This document shows, piece after piece, positions 46,937 through 55,425 of a DNA stretch of 64,000 bases; the first letter of the stretch is position 1, and every line of letters begins with the position of its first letter. A program made the position numbers and the translations under genes. The stretch is from the NCBI GenBank assembly GCA_963704455.1, contig OY969905.1, forward strand, positions 186,001 to 250,000, written 5' to 3'. A model generated the notes under the pieces. The model saw nothing but the letters and a program-made list of their open reading frames with translations, was not told the DNA's origin and ran no database searches. This stretch comes from DASTCZ01 sp963704455 (GTDB lineage: Bacteria; Acidobacteriota; Terriglobia; Acidiferrales; UBA7541).

Positions 46937-47265
46937 GCGCCCCTCACCCTGCCGGGAGCGTAGCAAGCACCTGAGAAGGGGGGCTACTGACCGTCGGAAC
47001 AGATTTGGAGCAGTGCTCCGCCTGTTCTTTTGGTGCACCGTTTCAAATTAAGTTGTTTTCTTGGGTTTACACCTCCTCTGGTCAAAGACAGAGACCCGGT
47101 CACTCCCACCACCTTCGTGCTCATGAAAGAGGCGTCCCCCGTCGTGCCTTTGGCGGGAGGTTTTGCTAGCGGCTGCAGCATTCCCAGGCGCTTTTCCCGA
47201 ATCAGGCAAATATCCCGCTACATGAGAACCCGTTCCATTTCGTGTAAGATATTTCGAGTGTTTGC
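46937..47265. other. Intergenic region between repeat protein and tRNA-Lys, 329 bp
   Basis: No gene is supported here. A TAAGAT box at 47245-47250 sits 15 bp before the tRNA and could be its -10 element. The promoter of the minus-strand repeat protein should also lie here. Confidence 0.4.
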
Positions 47266-47340
47266 AGGGGCGTAGCTCAGTGGTAGAGCAGCGGCCTTTT
47301 AAGCCGAAGGTCGTGGGTTCGATCCCCACCGCCCCTACCA
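47266..47340 (+). tRNA. tRNA-Lys (anticodon TTT)
   Basis: A complete cloverleaf of 75 bases with encoded CCA. Acceptor stem AGGGGCG pairs with CGCCCCT, the D arm is GCTC/GAGC, the T arm is GTGGG-TTCGATC-CCCAC and the variable loop is AGGTC. The anticodon loop CTTTTAA gives anticodon TTT at 47298-47300. The top pair of the anticodon stem is a G-A mismatch. The gene lies between the NRPS-side genes and the second carbamoyltransferase. Confidence 0.95.
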
Positions 47341-47355
47341 ATAACTATCCGGCAG

Positions 47356-49095
47356 TTACTTTTCCAGCGAAAAACTTCCAATGAACATGGCATCGATTCC
47401 GGAACAGAAAAAACTGCGCACAGCATCGCGCGGAGTGACTACCAGCGGTTCCCCAAACAGGTTGAAGGAGGTATTGACCAACAAAGGAGCCGGGCCGCCT
47501 TCGCCAGCGCGGCGCAACAATCGCCAAAACTGCGGGTTCGCTGTTCGCTCGACGACATGAAGACGCACGCGATCTCCCGGCAAAAGAAAGTCGGCGACCA
47601 ATTCGCGAGCCTCAGGCCGAACGCGGCCAAGCGAAGCCATAAACCGGCAGGCCGGCGTCCATTCAAAGAATCTGTCGGCATCTTCAGCGGGCACGGCGAG
47701 CGCAAACGGGCGGTAGCCTTCGCGGCGCTTGACGAACTCATTAAGGTTTTCCTTCACGAAAGGGGCCCAAGGCCAGCCCACCAGACTGCGGTTGCCGAGT
47801 GCACGTGGGCCAAACTCTGCCGCTCCTTGGAACCAGGCCACAATTTTGCCTCCGCGCAGCAGCCTCAACGTTTCATCGAGGCGCGGGTCCTCGGAGTCAT
47901 GCCAACGATAGCGCGTCTTACAGTTGTCGAGCACTTTCTTGATTTCAGCATCGGAAAAATTAGGGCCCAAATAAACATGCTTGAGAGGCGACACGCGCGG
48001 GCGTCCCAATCGCTGGTGGTGCGTAAGCCAAGCGGCGCCCAACGCCGTGCCGGGGTTGCCTGAGGCGGGCTGAACGAAAACATGGTCAAAGCCCGCGCCC
48101 GCTTCCAGTCCTGCAACCAAGACGGGATTTTGAAAGACTCCCCCAGCCACACATAGGAAACGGGCCTTTTGCTTGCGGCCCTCTGCGCTTGCAGCTTCGA
48201 CAATCACTTCGCCGCAGGCTTGCTGGAGACTGGCTGCTATGTTTCCCCGCAGCCGGTCATCGAGAGTCACTTCCTTGGGAGAAAAATCAGCGGCGGTGGA
48301 TTTGGGCGGCGTAATGCCCAGATGGCGATAGAACTCCCGGGAAAACGCGATCTGCCCTGCGAGGCCGCGATTGAAAAACCTCCGGTCGAGATGCGGCAAC
48401 CCGCCCGGTGTGCGGCGCAACATTTTGAGGAAGATGTCCTTGAATTCCGGCTCACCCGCGAGAGCAAGCCATTGGGTTTTGTGTTCGTCGCGGTTCGGCG
48501 TGAATCCGAGGAGGGCAGTGACCTGGCTGAAAACCCAACCCACCGAGTTCGGGAAAACGGCCTGACGTAGGACGCGAATTTGCGGGCCTTCGCCGAGGGC
48601 AAGCATTCCAGAGATGCCATCACCCATTTCGTCGAGTGTCAGGATGAGCGCGGAATCTGCATCAGAAGCATAATAAGCGCTGGCGGCATGGCATAGATGA
48701 TGCTCGAGCGTCTCCACGGTTACCGTGGCGCTCTGATCCATTTCGTGCAGCTTCCGCTTGTAGTTCAACTCGCGGCCCAGCTCGCCAAGGGCCTTGGACT
48801 GGTAGTACCCGCTCGAAACCGGAGCGATCGGTGTCTGACGGACGCGTAGCCAGGCATTACGCGCCCAGGCGCGCAAGGGGCGATTGGCTACGGCGACACC
48901 AGCCAAATCACGCCAGGAAATACCGGCCCGGTCCAGACAATACTGAATGGCTGCGTGTGGAATGCCAGTTGTGTTGCGCACGCGCTCAAGCTTTTCTTCC
49001 TCGATGGCAACAGTAAACCCCTGCTCGCCGATGAGGGCGGCGGCCGAGTCATGGCTAAAACTGGACAGTCCCAGAATGAATTCCGACGAATTCAT
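47356..49095 (-). CDS. Carbamoyltransferase (NodU/CmcH family), copy 2
   Basis: A 579-residue protein from ATG 49095; a frame extended to 49143 adds 16 residues without motif. It has LGLSSFSHDSAAAL, EEEKLERVRNTTGIP, EHHLCHAASAYYAS (metal His residues), CVAGGVFQNPVL, EFGPRALGNRSLVG and LVNTSFNLFGEPLV, the full motif set of the family. It is clearly diverged from the copy at 41136, so it is not a recent duplicate. It stands alone between tRNA-Lys and a 462 bp gap, with its 3' end 15 bp from the tRNA. The substrate is unknown; it could act on a surface glycan or a metabolite. Confidence 0.9.
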   Translation of the reverse strand: MNSSEFILGLSSFSHDSAAALIGEQGFTVAIEEEKLERVRNTTGIPHAAIQYCLDRAGISWRDLAGVAVANRPLRAWARNAWLRVRQTPIAPVSSGYYQSKALGELGRELNYKRKLHEMDQSATVTVETLEHHLCHAASAYYASDADSALILTLDEMGDGISGMLALGEGPQIRVLRQAVFPNSVGWVFSQVTALLGFTPNRDEHKTQWLALAGEPEFKDIFLKMLRRTPGGLPHLDRRFFNRGLAGQIAFSREFYRHLGITPPKSTAADFSPKEVTLDDRLRGNIAASLQQACGEVIVEAASAEGRKQKARFLCVAGGVFQNPVLVAGLEAGAGFDHVFVQPASGNPGTALGAAWLTHHQRLGRPRVSPLKHVYLGPNFSDAEIKKVLDNCKTRYRWHDSEDPRLDETLRLLRGGKIVAWFQGAAEFGPRALGNRSLVGWPWAPFVKENLNEFVKRREGYRPFALAVPAEDADRFFEWTPACRFMASLGRVRPEARELVADFLLPGDRVRLHVVERTANPQFWRLLRRAGEGGPAPLLVNTSFNLFGEPLVVTPRDAVRSFFCSGIDAMFIGSFSLEK

Positions 49096-49557
49096 ATCAC
49101 GAAGGTAGCGACGTTGAATTGGAAGAAGACATATCCGGCACAACTATGCACGTTCCCGGCGTACCAGTGATTCGCGCACGAGCAATCCGCGAAGGCCGAG
49201 CAGAAGCAGCCGCGGCTGGTTGTGGCGTGCTCAATTACAAGATCGAGGCTATTCATTTCGACGCTGGGCCTCGCTTCTATTTCACTTTCTGGCGCGACAA
49301 ATGTGAGAGAGCGCCGAGTGAGTATAACCGAATCAAATGGCAGCGGAAACAAGATAGGAGGCGGGGCGATGGCCCGAGCGCCGATTTGACTCGAACTTTT
49401 TGCGCGAGAATTCACTCGCCGCTGCCCACTGCAATCAGATCTTGTCTTTGCCACCAAAAATGAAACGGCCGGGAACACATGAATAGTATTTCCGGCCGGA
49501 AATTAACGCTAAATCTCTAAATGCTGTGGCGAGTTTTAGAAACTAGCCCATCTTCGA
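49096..49557. other. Intergenic region, 462 bp, no gene seen
   Basis: Frames of 114-128 codons exist on both strands, but their translations are low-complexity and overlap each other, with no motif or ribosome site. The region must contain the promoter of the carbamoyltransferase and the 3' end region of the peptidase gene. It includes the palindrome at 49488-49503. Confidence 0.45.
49488..49503. promoter_or_regulatory. Perfect 16-bp palindrome
   Basis: The sequence ATTTCCGGCCGGAAAT is its own reverse complement with no spacer. It lies 54 bp beyond the stop of the M14 peptidase gene. It could be a binding site for a dimeric regulator or take part in transcription ending; there is no T-tract next to it. 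Confidence 0.35.
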
Positions 49558-52500
49558 TTATTGCCCAGGACCACCACCGCGCCCCCCGCGGCCTCCTCTT
49601 CCGCCGCCCGGAGCCGGCGCGCCCGCATCCAGCGCGTTCCAGTTCATGATGGCATTGAAGCCGAGTGTGTACGTCCCCTGCGTCTGCCAGCGCCAGAACG
49701 GACGAATGGCAAACATGACGACGTGCCCTTTGCCGACTGTCGCATCCACAACCGCCGCACGGTTCTCAAGCGGTTGGCCGTTGGCCAGCGTGCCTGAGAG
49801 CAGCATGTCTTTTTCGTCCTCAGGGAAACGCACCACAACGCGTGGAGGCGCACCCGCCGGCGCAATGCCGCCACGGCCGCCGGCAAATTGCTGGAATGCC
49901 GCGACATCACCCGCCGCTGGAGCCTGATTCGCATTTGCAGCCGCTGGTGCGGCGCCATCTTCTTCCCATGGTGAAATGTGAATCGGAGTCGCATTCGGTG
50001 TGACGTTTTGCCCTTCGCCCCCATTGATTTCGCCAGCGCCGCCGCGTCCGCCTCCTCCACCGCCACGTCCGCCGCGCCCCCCGCCCCCACCGCCTGCGTT
50101 TAGCACTGGATCCTGGTTGAAGTAGACCGGGAGATCCGAGCCCTCGTAGCCATATGCGATGGGGCTTTTCTTGTCGGCGATTTTCCCGCGAAGGATCGAG
50201 CCGCGCACAAAAAGTTCCGCGGGATGTTCGACCGTGACTCCGCTCGTGATTCCGAAATCAGGGAAGAGTGTCGCGGTCGAACCGTCCGAGATGAGCGTGC
50301 CGCCCTCTTGAACGAACTTCGCAAGCTCGAGCAACCCAGCGAGCCCCATTCCGCCGCGAATGTCGTCGCTCGAATCAAGATAGCCGAGGTTTGGCGTCGC
50401 GTCGGTCTTTTTATATGGCAATGGCGCCGGCCCGGTCATCGGCGTGCCGTTCACTTCGTTGATGGAGCTTCCGCCGACATGCGGAAATACAATCACGTCA
50501 TACTTCGAGCGCAGATTGCCTTCCTTCAGTTTCAAGTCGGCAAAATACGTGTACGGGATGCCGTAGGCGTCGAATGCCGCGCGCCACCAGCCCTCATCCT
50601 GTGTTCGCGACCAGTTATGGACACAACCGATGCGCGGCACGATGAGGTCGTGCGTCTTAACGGACGGAGCCTCATTCACGGCCCATGCCGATAGACCAAG
50701 ATCCTTCAGCATCGGTTCGAGCTTTGCGCGATCAGCATTCTGGATGACGAGCGAGCCCGCACGGAACTTGTGTCCGCCCAATTCAAAATCATCTTCTGCC
50801 GCAGCCATTTTCACGTCGGCATTCTTAAAGCGGAAGGTAACGATGTTGCTGTCCCCCGTGTGGTCCACGACAAGGATGGAGCCGTTTCCTTCGATTCCGC
50901 CCGGAGCTCTCACGTCAGCCGTAATCATCGTCATTTGCTGATCGAGGATGCTTTTGTCCGTCACCGGGATGATGTGGAGATCGCGCATCATCTGGAATGT
51001 CCAGCCGGTGTCGTCATAGGGCCGGGGGTTTGTGGGCGGATAGTTCTGGACGGAGAAGTACATGTCGGCGAGAGTCCGGTATGGCTGATCGCCTCGGACG
51101 ATGTAGTCCCCGGCCTGTACGTTCAGGTTTCCTGCTTTGAAAGACGCGGACGCCCTCTGAATCTCAAGCCCCTGCCTGCGCAAATCGTTTACAGCAACAG
51201 CGGCATCCGACTTGCGGCGCTGACCCGCGGGAATCAGCCACGCAAATGTGGGGCCGTTCTTGCCCTTCTCCACCGCGCGCTTGTTCTTCAGCCAATAGTT
51301 TTCAAGGAAGAGTTCTTTGTCTCTCGCTACTCGGTGAAGAGCAAACAGGATGGCTGATTCCTGAATGTTCGTGTTATTGCGGGGGCCCCACTGGATGGAA
51401 GCAAGTGGTGGATTTGGACGGAACCATTCCTTGCTGGTAACGGTTGCGCCCGGCCGGACGGTGGAAGTACCCGGTCCATAACTTTGCACCTCGTAAAAAC
51501 GGCCAAGAGCGTTGTGGCTGTGCGCGATGAAGAACATGTAATTCGGAACCCAGCCATCGTAGAAGCCGTAAGTCCAAACGCCGGGCACGCCGCGCTTGGT
51601 CATCTCCATCACATCGTTTTCCGCCAGCATCCACCATTCGTCAACGGTGATGGGATCCAGGGAGTCGTTGTAAGGGCCAGTGCCGGTTGAGGCGTAAAGA
51701 TAGGTTTGCGCTTCGTGCAAGTCATGAAGTATGGTTGGCTTCCACTCATTCTGCATCCTTGTAACAGCTTGCGTCAGTTGCAGAAGCTGTCCCATTCCGT
51801 CACGGTTGTTGTCGTGCTGGACGTACTTCCCCCAGTACATAGGGTTAAGGCGCGCTTCACCCTGAGCCCGCTTTTTATTGAAGTAATAGGCGTCCACTAT
51901 GGTCTCGCGCCCATCCACCTCAATCACGGGCGTGATAAACGTGATGACGTTATTGCGGATGTCCTGGATGAAAGGTGATTCCTCAACGATCAAGCGGTAG
52001 GCCAATTCGATAAGCATCTCCGGCCCGCCAGTTTCCGGCGAGTGCATTCCGCTGGTGATGTAATAGATGGGCTTTGCAGTTTTCAGGAGCGCCTGCGCCT
52101 GTTCAGGAGTAGTTTTGCGCGGATCCGTCAACGAGCCGAGCATATCCTTATATTTATCGAGCGACTTGATGGTTGCTTCGTCGGCGATCGCGAGGCAAAC
52201 GATGTCGCGGCCCTCTTCACTCGTGCCAATTTTCCAGAATTTCGCGCGCGGCGAGTCCTTCGCGAGTGCTTCATAGTAGCGATTGATGTCCTTCGAATAA
52301 GTAAGCTCGTCTGGGGTGCCCGGAATGCGTCCGAAGAATTTGAGCGGAGAGCGCACCGTATCCGAGGCGGGCATGTGGTCCACCAGTTCGGTGGTGATGC
52401 GCGGGTCCTGCAAGTACTTTTTGATGAGCGCGGTGTATTCCTCATCGAGCTTTTGCGTTGCTGGCGCCGAAGTTGCGGATTTCGAGGATGTCTTCTTCTG

Positions 52501-52599
52501 TTTGCCCTGCGCGAACAAGCGTGTCGCCGTGGGGCCATAAGCCATAAACAAGGCGACCATCACCACTAAAGAGCTAATCACTGCGAACCGGCGTTTCAT
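49558..52599 (-). CDS. Secreted M14-type zinc carboxypeptidase-like protein
   Basis: A 1013-residue protein from ATG 52599, which has AAAGGAG 7 bp upstream. A signal peptide (FAVISSLVVMVALFMAYG, cut near LFAQG) is clear, while a start at 52635 would spoil it. The M14 peptidase domain (about 60-420) has the zinc motif MHSPETGGPE with His186 and Glu189, and HDLHEAQTYLY with a later zinc His. The middle section (about 640-770) has a ThuA- or glutaminase-like strand VIVFPHVGGSS. Two glycine-arginine-rich stretches occur, one near residue 840 and one at the very C-terminus. It is likely a periplasmic or secreted peptidase. It is divergent from the S9 peptidase gene, sharing a promoter region. Confidence 0.85.
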   Translation of the reverse strand: MKRRFAVISSLVVMVALFMAYGPTATRLFAQGKQKKTSSKSATSAPATQKLDEEYTALIKKYLQDPRITTELVDHMPASDTVRSPLKFFGRIPGTPDELTYSKDINRYYEALAKDSPRAKFWKIGTSEEGRDIVCLAIADEATIKSLDKYKDMLGSLTDPRKTTPEQAQALLKTAKPIYYITSGMHSPETGGPEMLIELAYRLIVEESPFIQDIRNNVITFITPVIEVDGRETIVDAYYFNKKRAQGEARLNPMYWGKYVQHDNNRDGMGQLLQLTQAVTRMQNEWKPTILHDLHEAQTYLYASTGTGPYNDSLDPITVDEWWMLAENDVMEMTKRGVPGVWTYGFYDGWVPNYMFFIAHSHNALGRFYEVQSYGPGTSTVRPGATVTSKEWFRPNPPLASIQWGPRNNTNIQESAILFALHRVARDKELFLENYWLKNKRAVEKGKNGPTFAWLIPAGQRRKSDAAVAVNDLRRQGLEIQRASASFKAGNLNVQAGDYIVRGDQPYRTLADMYFSVQNYPPTNPRPYDDTGWTFQMMRDLHIIPVTDKSILDQQMTMITADVRAPGGIEGNGSILVVDHTGDSNIVTFRFKNADVKMAAAEDDFELGGHKFRAGSLVIQNADRAKLEPMLKDLGLSAWAVNEAPSVKTHDLIVPRIGCVHNWSRTQDEGWWRAAFDAYGIPYTYFADLKLKEGNLRSKYDVIVFPHVGGSSINEVNGTPMTGPAPLPYKKTDATPNLGYLDSSDDIRGGMGLAGLLELAKFVQEGGTLISDGSTATLFPDFGITSGVTVEHPAELFVRGSILRGKIADKKSPIAYGYEGSDLPVYFNQDPVLNAGGGGGGRGGRGGGGGGRGGAGEINGGEGQNVTPNATPIHISPWEEDGAAPAAANANQAPAAGDVAAFQQFAGGRGGIAPAGAPPRVVVRFPEDEKDMLLSGTLANGQPLENRAAVVDATVGKGHVVMFAIRPFWRWQTQGTYTLGFNAIMNWNALDAGAPAPGGGRGGRGGRGGGPGQ

Positions 52600-52932
52600 G
52601 CGAACTCCTTTCGATAAAGGCAAACAATTCCGCAAATCTCAAGCCTGCGCGACATTTTCCCATGAGATGCGCGCGCGCAAGGGAAGCGGGCAGAGTCTAC
52701 CAAACTTCGCGCGAGCCGGTTGGAAAAACGTGCGGAGTAATAGTTCGGTTTCAAGTTTTGCCAGGAGTGTCGCAGCCCACGCGATTCGGAGTGGCCGAAC
52801 TGTACGTGCTTGACATCCGTCGTGATGTCCGTACGATACTCTCGCGCTCCAACTAGCGCTGCTTCAGAGTAAGTCTTTAAGGTTGAAGCGGTGATTTTAC
52901 GAAATCAAAGCAACGGAATGGGGAGACAACGA
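52600..52932. other. Divergent promoter region between two peptidase genes, 333 bp
   Basis: The region lies between the start of the minus-strand M14 gene and the chosen start of the plus-strand S9 gene. No open frame here is convincing. It should carry both promoters, but I cannot point to clear -35 and -10 boxes. Confidence 0.45.
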
Positions 52933-55368
52933 ATGTTCTCGACAGGATATCGGCATGCAACTCGAATGATGTTGGTTCTCGCGGCTCTGTTCATGGTGGC
53001 CGCTCCGGCTTTCGCGCAGCAGGGCAGCGGCAGCACCGCGCCCCAGGCATTGACGGCAGACGATTATGCCCGCGCGGAAAAGTTCATGGGCTACAACACG
53101 ACGCCGCTCGTGTTCCGCTCCGGCGTGCGGCCGAACTGGCTCCCCGACGAGCGCTTCTGGTATCGGATCGTCACCTCCGTCAAGCCTGATCAAAGCGAAT
53201 TCGTGCTCATTGACCCTTCAAAGGGTACGCGCGGCCCGGCATTTGACCACGCCAAACTCGCGGCAGGGCTTTCAGCCGCGGCAGGGACCACGGTTGACCC
53301 GGCAAATCTACCGTTCGTGACTTTCGAATACGCACCTGACATGAAATCCATCTCATTTTTTGCGACCGGACACCGGTGGAGTTGCGACCTACAGGGATAT
53401 CAGTGCGCGGCGCAAACTGGAGGGCAGGGGGGCGGAGGGGACGCCGCACAAGGAGGCCGAGGCGGCCGCGGCGGTCGAGGCGGCGGAGGCGGCCGCGGGG
53501 GGCGCAACGAATCGCTTTCTCCGGATAGGAAGCGCGCGGCGTTCATCCGCGACTTCAACCTGTGGGTTCGCGACGCCGCCACTGGAAAAGAAACTCAGCT
53601 CACAACGGACGGCGTGAAGGATTTCGGATATGCGACGGACAACGCGGGCTGGACGACCAGTGATCGGCCCATTCTTCAATGGTCTCCGGATTCAAAAAAG
53701 ATCGCCACGTTTCAACAAGACCAGCGCGGGGTGGGCGAAATGTATCTCGTAAACACGCAAGTTGGCCATCCGGAGATGAGAGAGTGGAAATATCCGCTTC
53801 CCGGGGACGCCGTAATCACGACCATCCAGCGCGTAATTATCGACGTGGATGCAGTCAAAGTCGTCCGTCTGCAAATGCCGGCTGACCAGCACCGGTCATC
53901 TCTCTGCGATGACATTGCCTGCGCAGGCGAGGGGACGGATATGCAGTGGAGCCCGGACGGATCCCATTTTGCATTTGTCTCCACGTCACGCAACCACAAG
54001 CAGGAAAATTTACGCGTTGCCGACGCCTCGACCGGAGCTTTGACAGAAATCCTTGAGGAAAAATCACCTACCTATTTTGAATCGGGAATTGGCGCGACCA
54101 ACTGGAGATATCTGCCTGATTCCAAAGAATTTATTTGGTATTCGCAGAAGAGCGATTGGGGCCATCTCTATCTCTACGATCTGTCCACAGGCAAATTGAA
54201 AAACCAAATTACAGCAGGAGGGTGGAACGTCACTCAAATTGTGAGGCTGGACGAAAAGAACCGCGTGATCTATTTTCTCGGCGTGGGCAGAGAGAAAGGA
54301 CAAAATCCATATTTTGCCCACCTTTATAGCGTCGGGTTTGATGGAAAGAATCTTACGCTGCTCACACCGGAGGATGGAAACCACAGCATCACGCTTTCTG
54401 CTTCCGGCCATTATTTTGTGGACAGTTACTCAAAGCCTGATGTGCCGCCGGTTGCCGTACTTCGCGACAACGCAGGCAAATTCATCCTCAAGCTGGAGAC
54501 GGCCGATATTTCAAAGTTACTTGCAACTGGTTGGAAGCCGCCGGTGCCTATCACGCTAAAGGGGCGCGATGGCCTTACCGACACCTACGGGCTAATGTTT
54601 CAGCCGACTCATCTTGACTCTGGCCGGAAATATCCCATCATCAACCACATTTACCCCGGGCCGCAGACAGGCAGCGTTGGCGGATGGGGTTTTTCCGCCG
54701 CGCGCGGCGACGATCAAGCCCTCGCGGAGCTTGGCTTTGTCGTAGTTGAGATTGACGGCATGGGCACTCCCTGGCGGTCCAAGAAATTCCAGGATGCTTA
54801 TTTCGCCGACATGGGCGATAACACCCTGCCCGACCAAGTGACGGGGATGAAGCAGCTCGCGCAGAAATATCCGTGGATTGACATTGACCGCGCCGGCATT
54901 TACGGGCATTCGGGAGGCGGCTTTGCCACCGCTGACGCGATGTTCCGTTATCCGGATTTCTTTAAAGTTGGTATTTCGGAATCCGGCAACCACGATAACC
55001 GCGAGTATGAAGATGACTGGGGCGAGAAGTACCAGGGATTGCTCGAGAAAAAGGCGGACGGCACGACAAATTACGACGGCCAGGCCAATCAATTGCTCGC
55101 CAAGAATTTGAAGGGACATCTGCTGTTGGCGCACGGAACGATGGACAACAACGTTCCGCCCAACAACACGCTCCTTGTTGTGGATGCGCTTATCAAGGCA
55201 AACAAGGATTTTGATCTGCTAATGCTGCCGAACCAGGCCCACGGCTATGGTGGCGAAAGCAACTACATGACGCGGCGCCGCTGGGACTATTTCGTCCGCT
55301 ATCTGCTCGGTGCAGAACCGCCAAAGGAATACGAAATGCACCCGCCAGCGGCGCCGCCAGGGATGTGA
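52933..55368 (+). CDS. Secreted S9 family prolyl oligopeptidase (DPP-IV type)
   Basis: An 811-residue protein from ATG 52933, with GGGGAG 7 bp upstream and a signal peptide MMLVLAALFMVAAPAFA; longer starts at 52891 (GTG) and 52918 (ATG) are possible. The N-terminal beta-propeller (about 130-540) contains SPDRKRAAFIRD and QWSPDSKKIA type blades. The alpha/beta-hydrolase domain has IYGHSGGGFAT with catalytic Ser660, HGTMDNNVPP (Asp) and PNQAHGYGG (His). A glycine-arginine-rich insert sits near residues 162-190, before the second propeller blades. It would remove dipeptides or cleave after proline in imported or extracellular peptides. It ends just before a likely two-way terminator. Confidence 0.9.
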   Translation: MFSTGYRHATRMMLVLAALFMVAAPAFAQQGSGSTAPQALTADDYARAEKFMGYNTTPLVFRSGVRPNWLPDERFWYRIVTSVKPDQSEFVLIDPSKGTRGPAFDHAKLAAGLSAAAGTTVDPANLPFVTFEYAPDMKSISFFATGHRWSCDLQGYQCAAQTGGQGGGGDAAQGGRGGRGGRGGGGGRGGRNESLSPDRKRAAFIRDFNLWVRDAATGKETQLTTDGVKDFGYATDNAGWTTSDRPILQWSPDSKKIATFQQDQRGVGEMYLVNTQVGHPEMREWKYPLPGDAVITTIQRVIIDVDAVKVVRLQMPADQHRSSLCDDIACAGEGTDMQWSPDGSHFAFVSTSRNHKQENLRVADASTGALTEILEEKSPTYFESGIGATNWRYLPDSKEFIWYSQKSDWGHLYLYDLSTGKLKNQITAGGWNVTQIVRLDEKNRVIYFLGVGREKGQNPYFAHLYSVGFDGKNLTLLTPEDGNHSITLSASGHYFVDSYSKPDVPPVAVLRDNAGKFILKLETADISKLLATGWKPPVPITLKGRDGLTDTYGLMFQPTHLDSGRKYPIINHIYPGPQTGSVGGWGFSAARGDDQALAELGFVVVEIDGMGTPWRSKKFQDAYFADMGDNTLPDQVTGMKQLAQKYPWIDIDRAGIYGHSGGGFATADAMFRYPDFFKVGISESGNHDNREYEDDWGEKYQGLLEKKADGTTNYDGQANQLLAKNLKGHLLLAHGTMDNNVPPNNTLLVVDALIKANKDFDLLMLPNQAHGYGGESNYMTRRRWDYFVRYLLGAEPPKEYEMHPPAAPPGM

Positions 55369-55386
55369 CCAATTTTACGTGATCAC

Positions 55387-55410
55387 GGCGCGGGGGATCT
55401 CCTCCGCGCC
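55387..55410. terminator. Hairpin between convergent genes, likely two-way terminator
   Basis: GGCGCGGGGG and CCTCCGCGCC form a 10-bp stem (one G-T pair) around the loop ATCT. It lies 18 bp after the S9 peptidase stop and 15 bp beyond the end of the minus-strand permease gene. T-runs on either side are weak. Confidence 0.55.
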
Positions 55411-55425
55411 ATTGACACCACCACG

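Noticed and set aside
49092..49478. Overlapping frames of 128 (minus) and 114 (plus) codons between the carbamoyltransferase and M14 gene
   Set aside because: They overlap each other and part of the carbamoyltransferase start; neither has family features.
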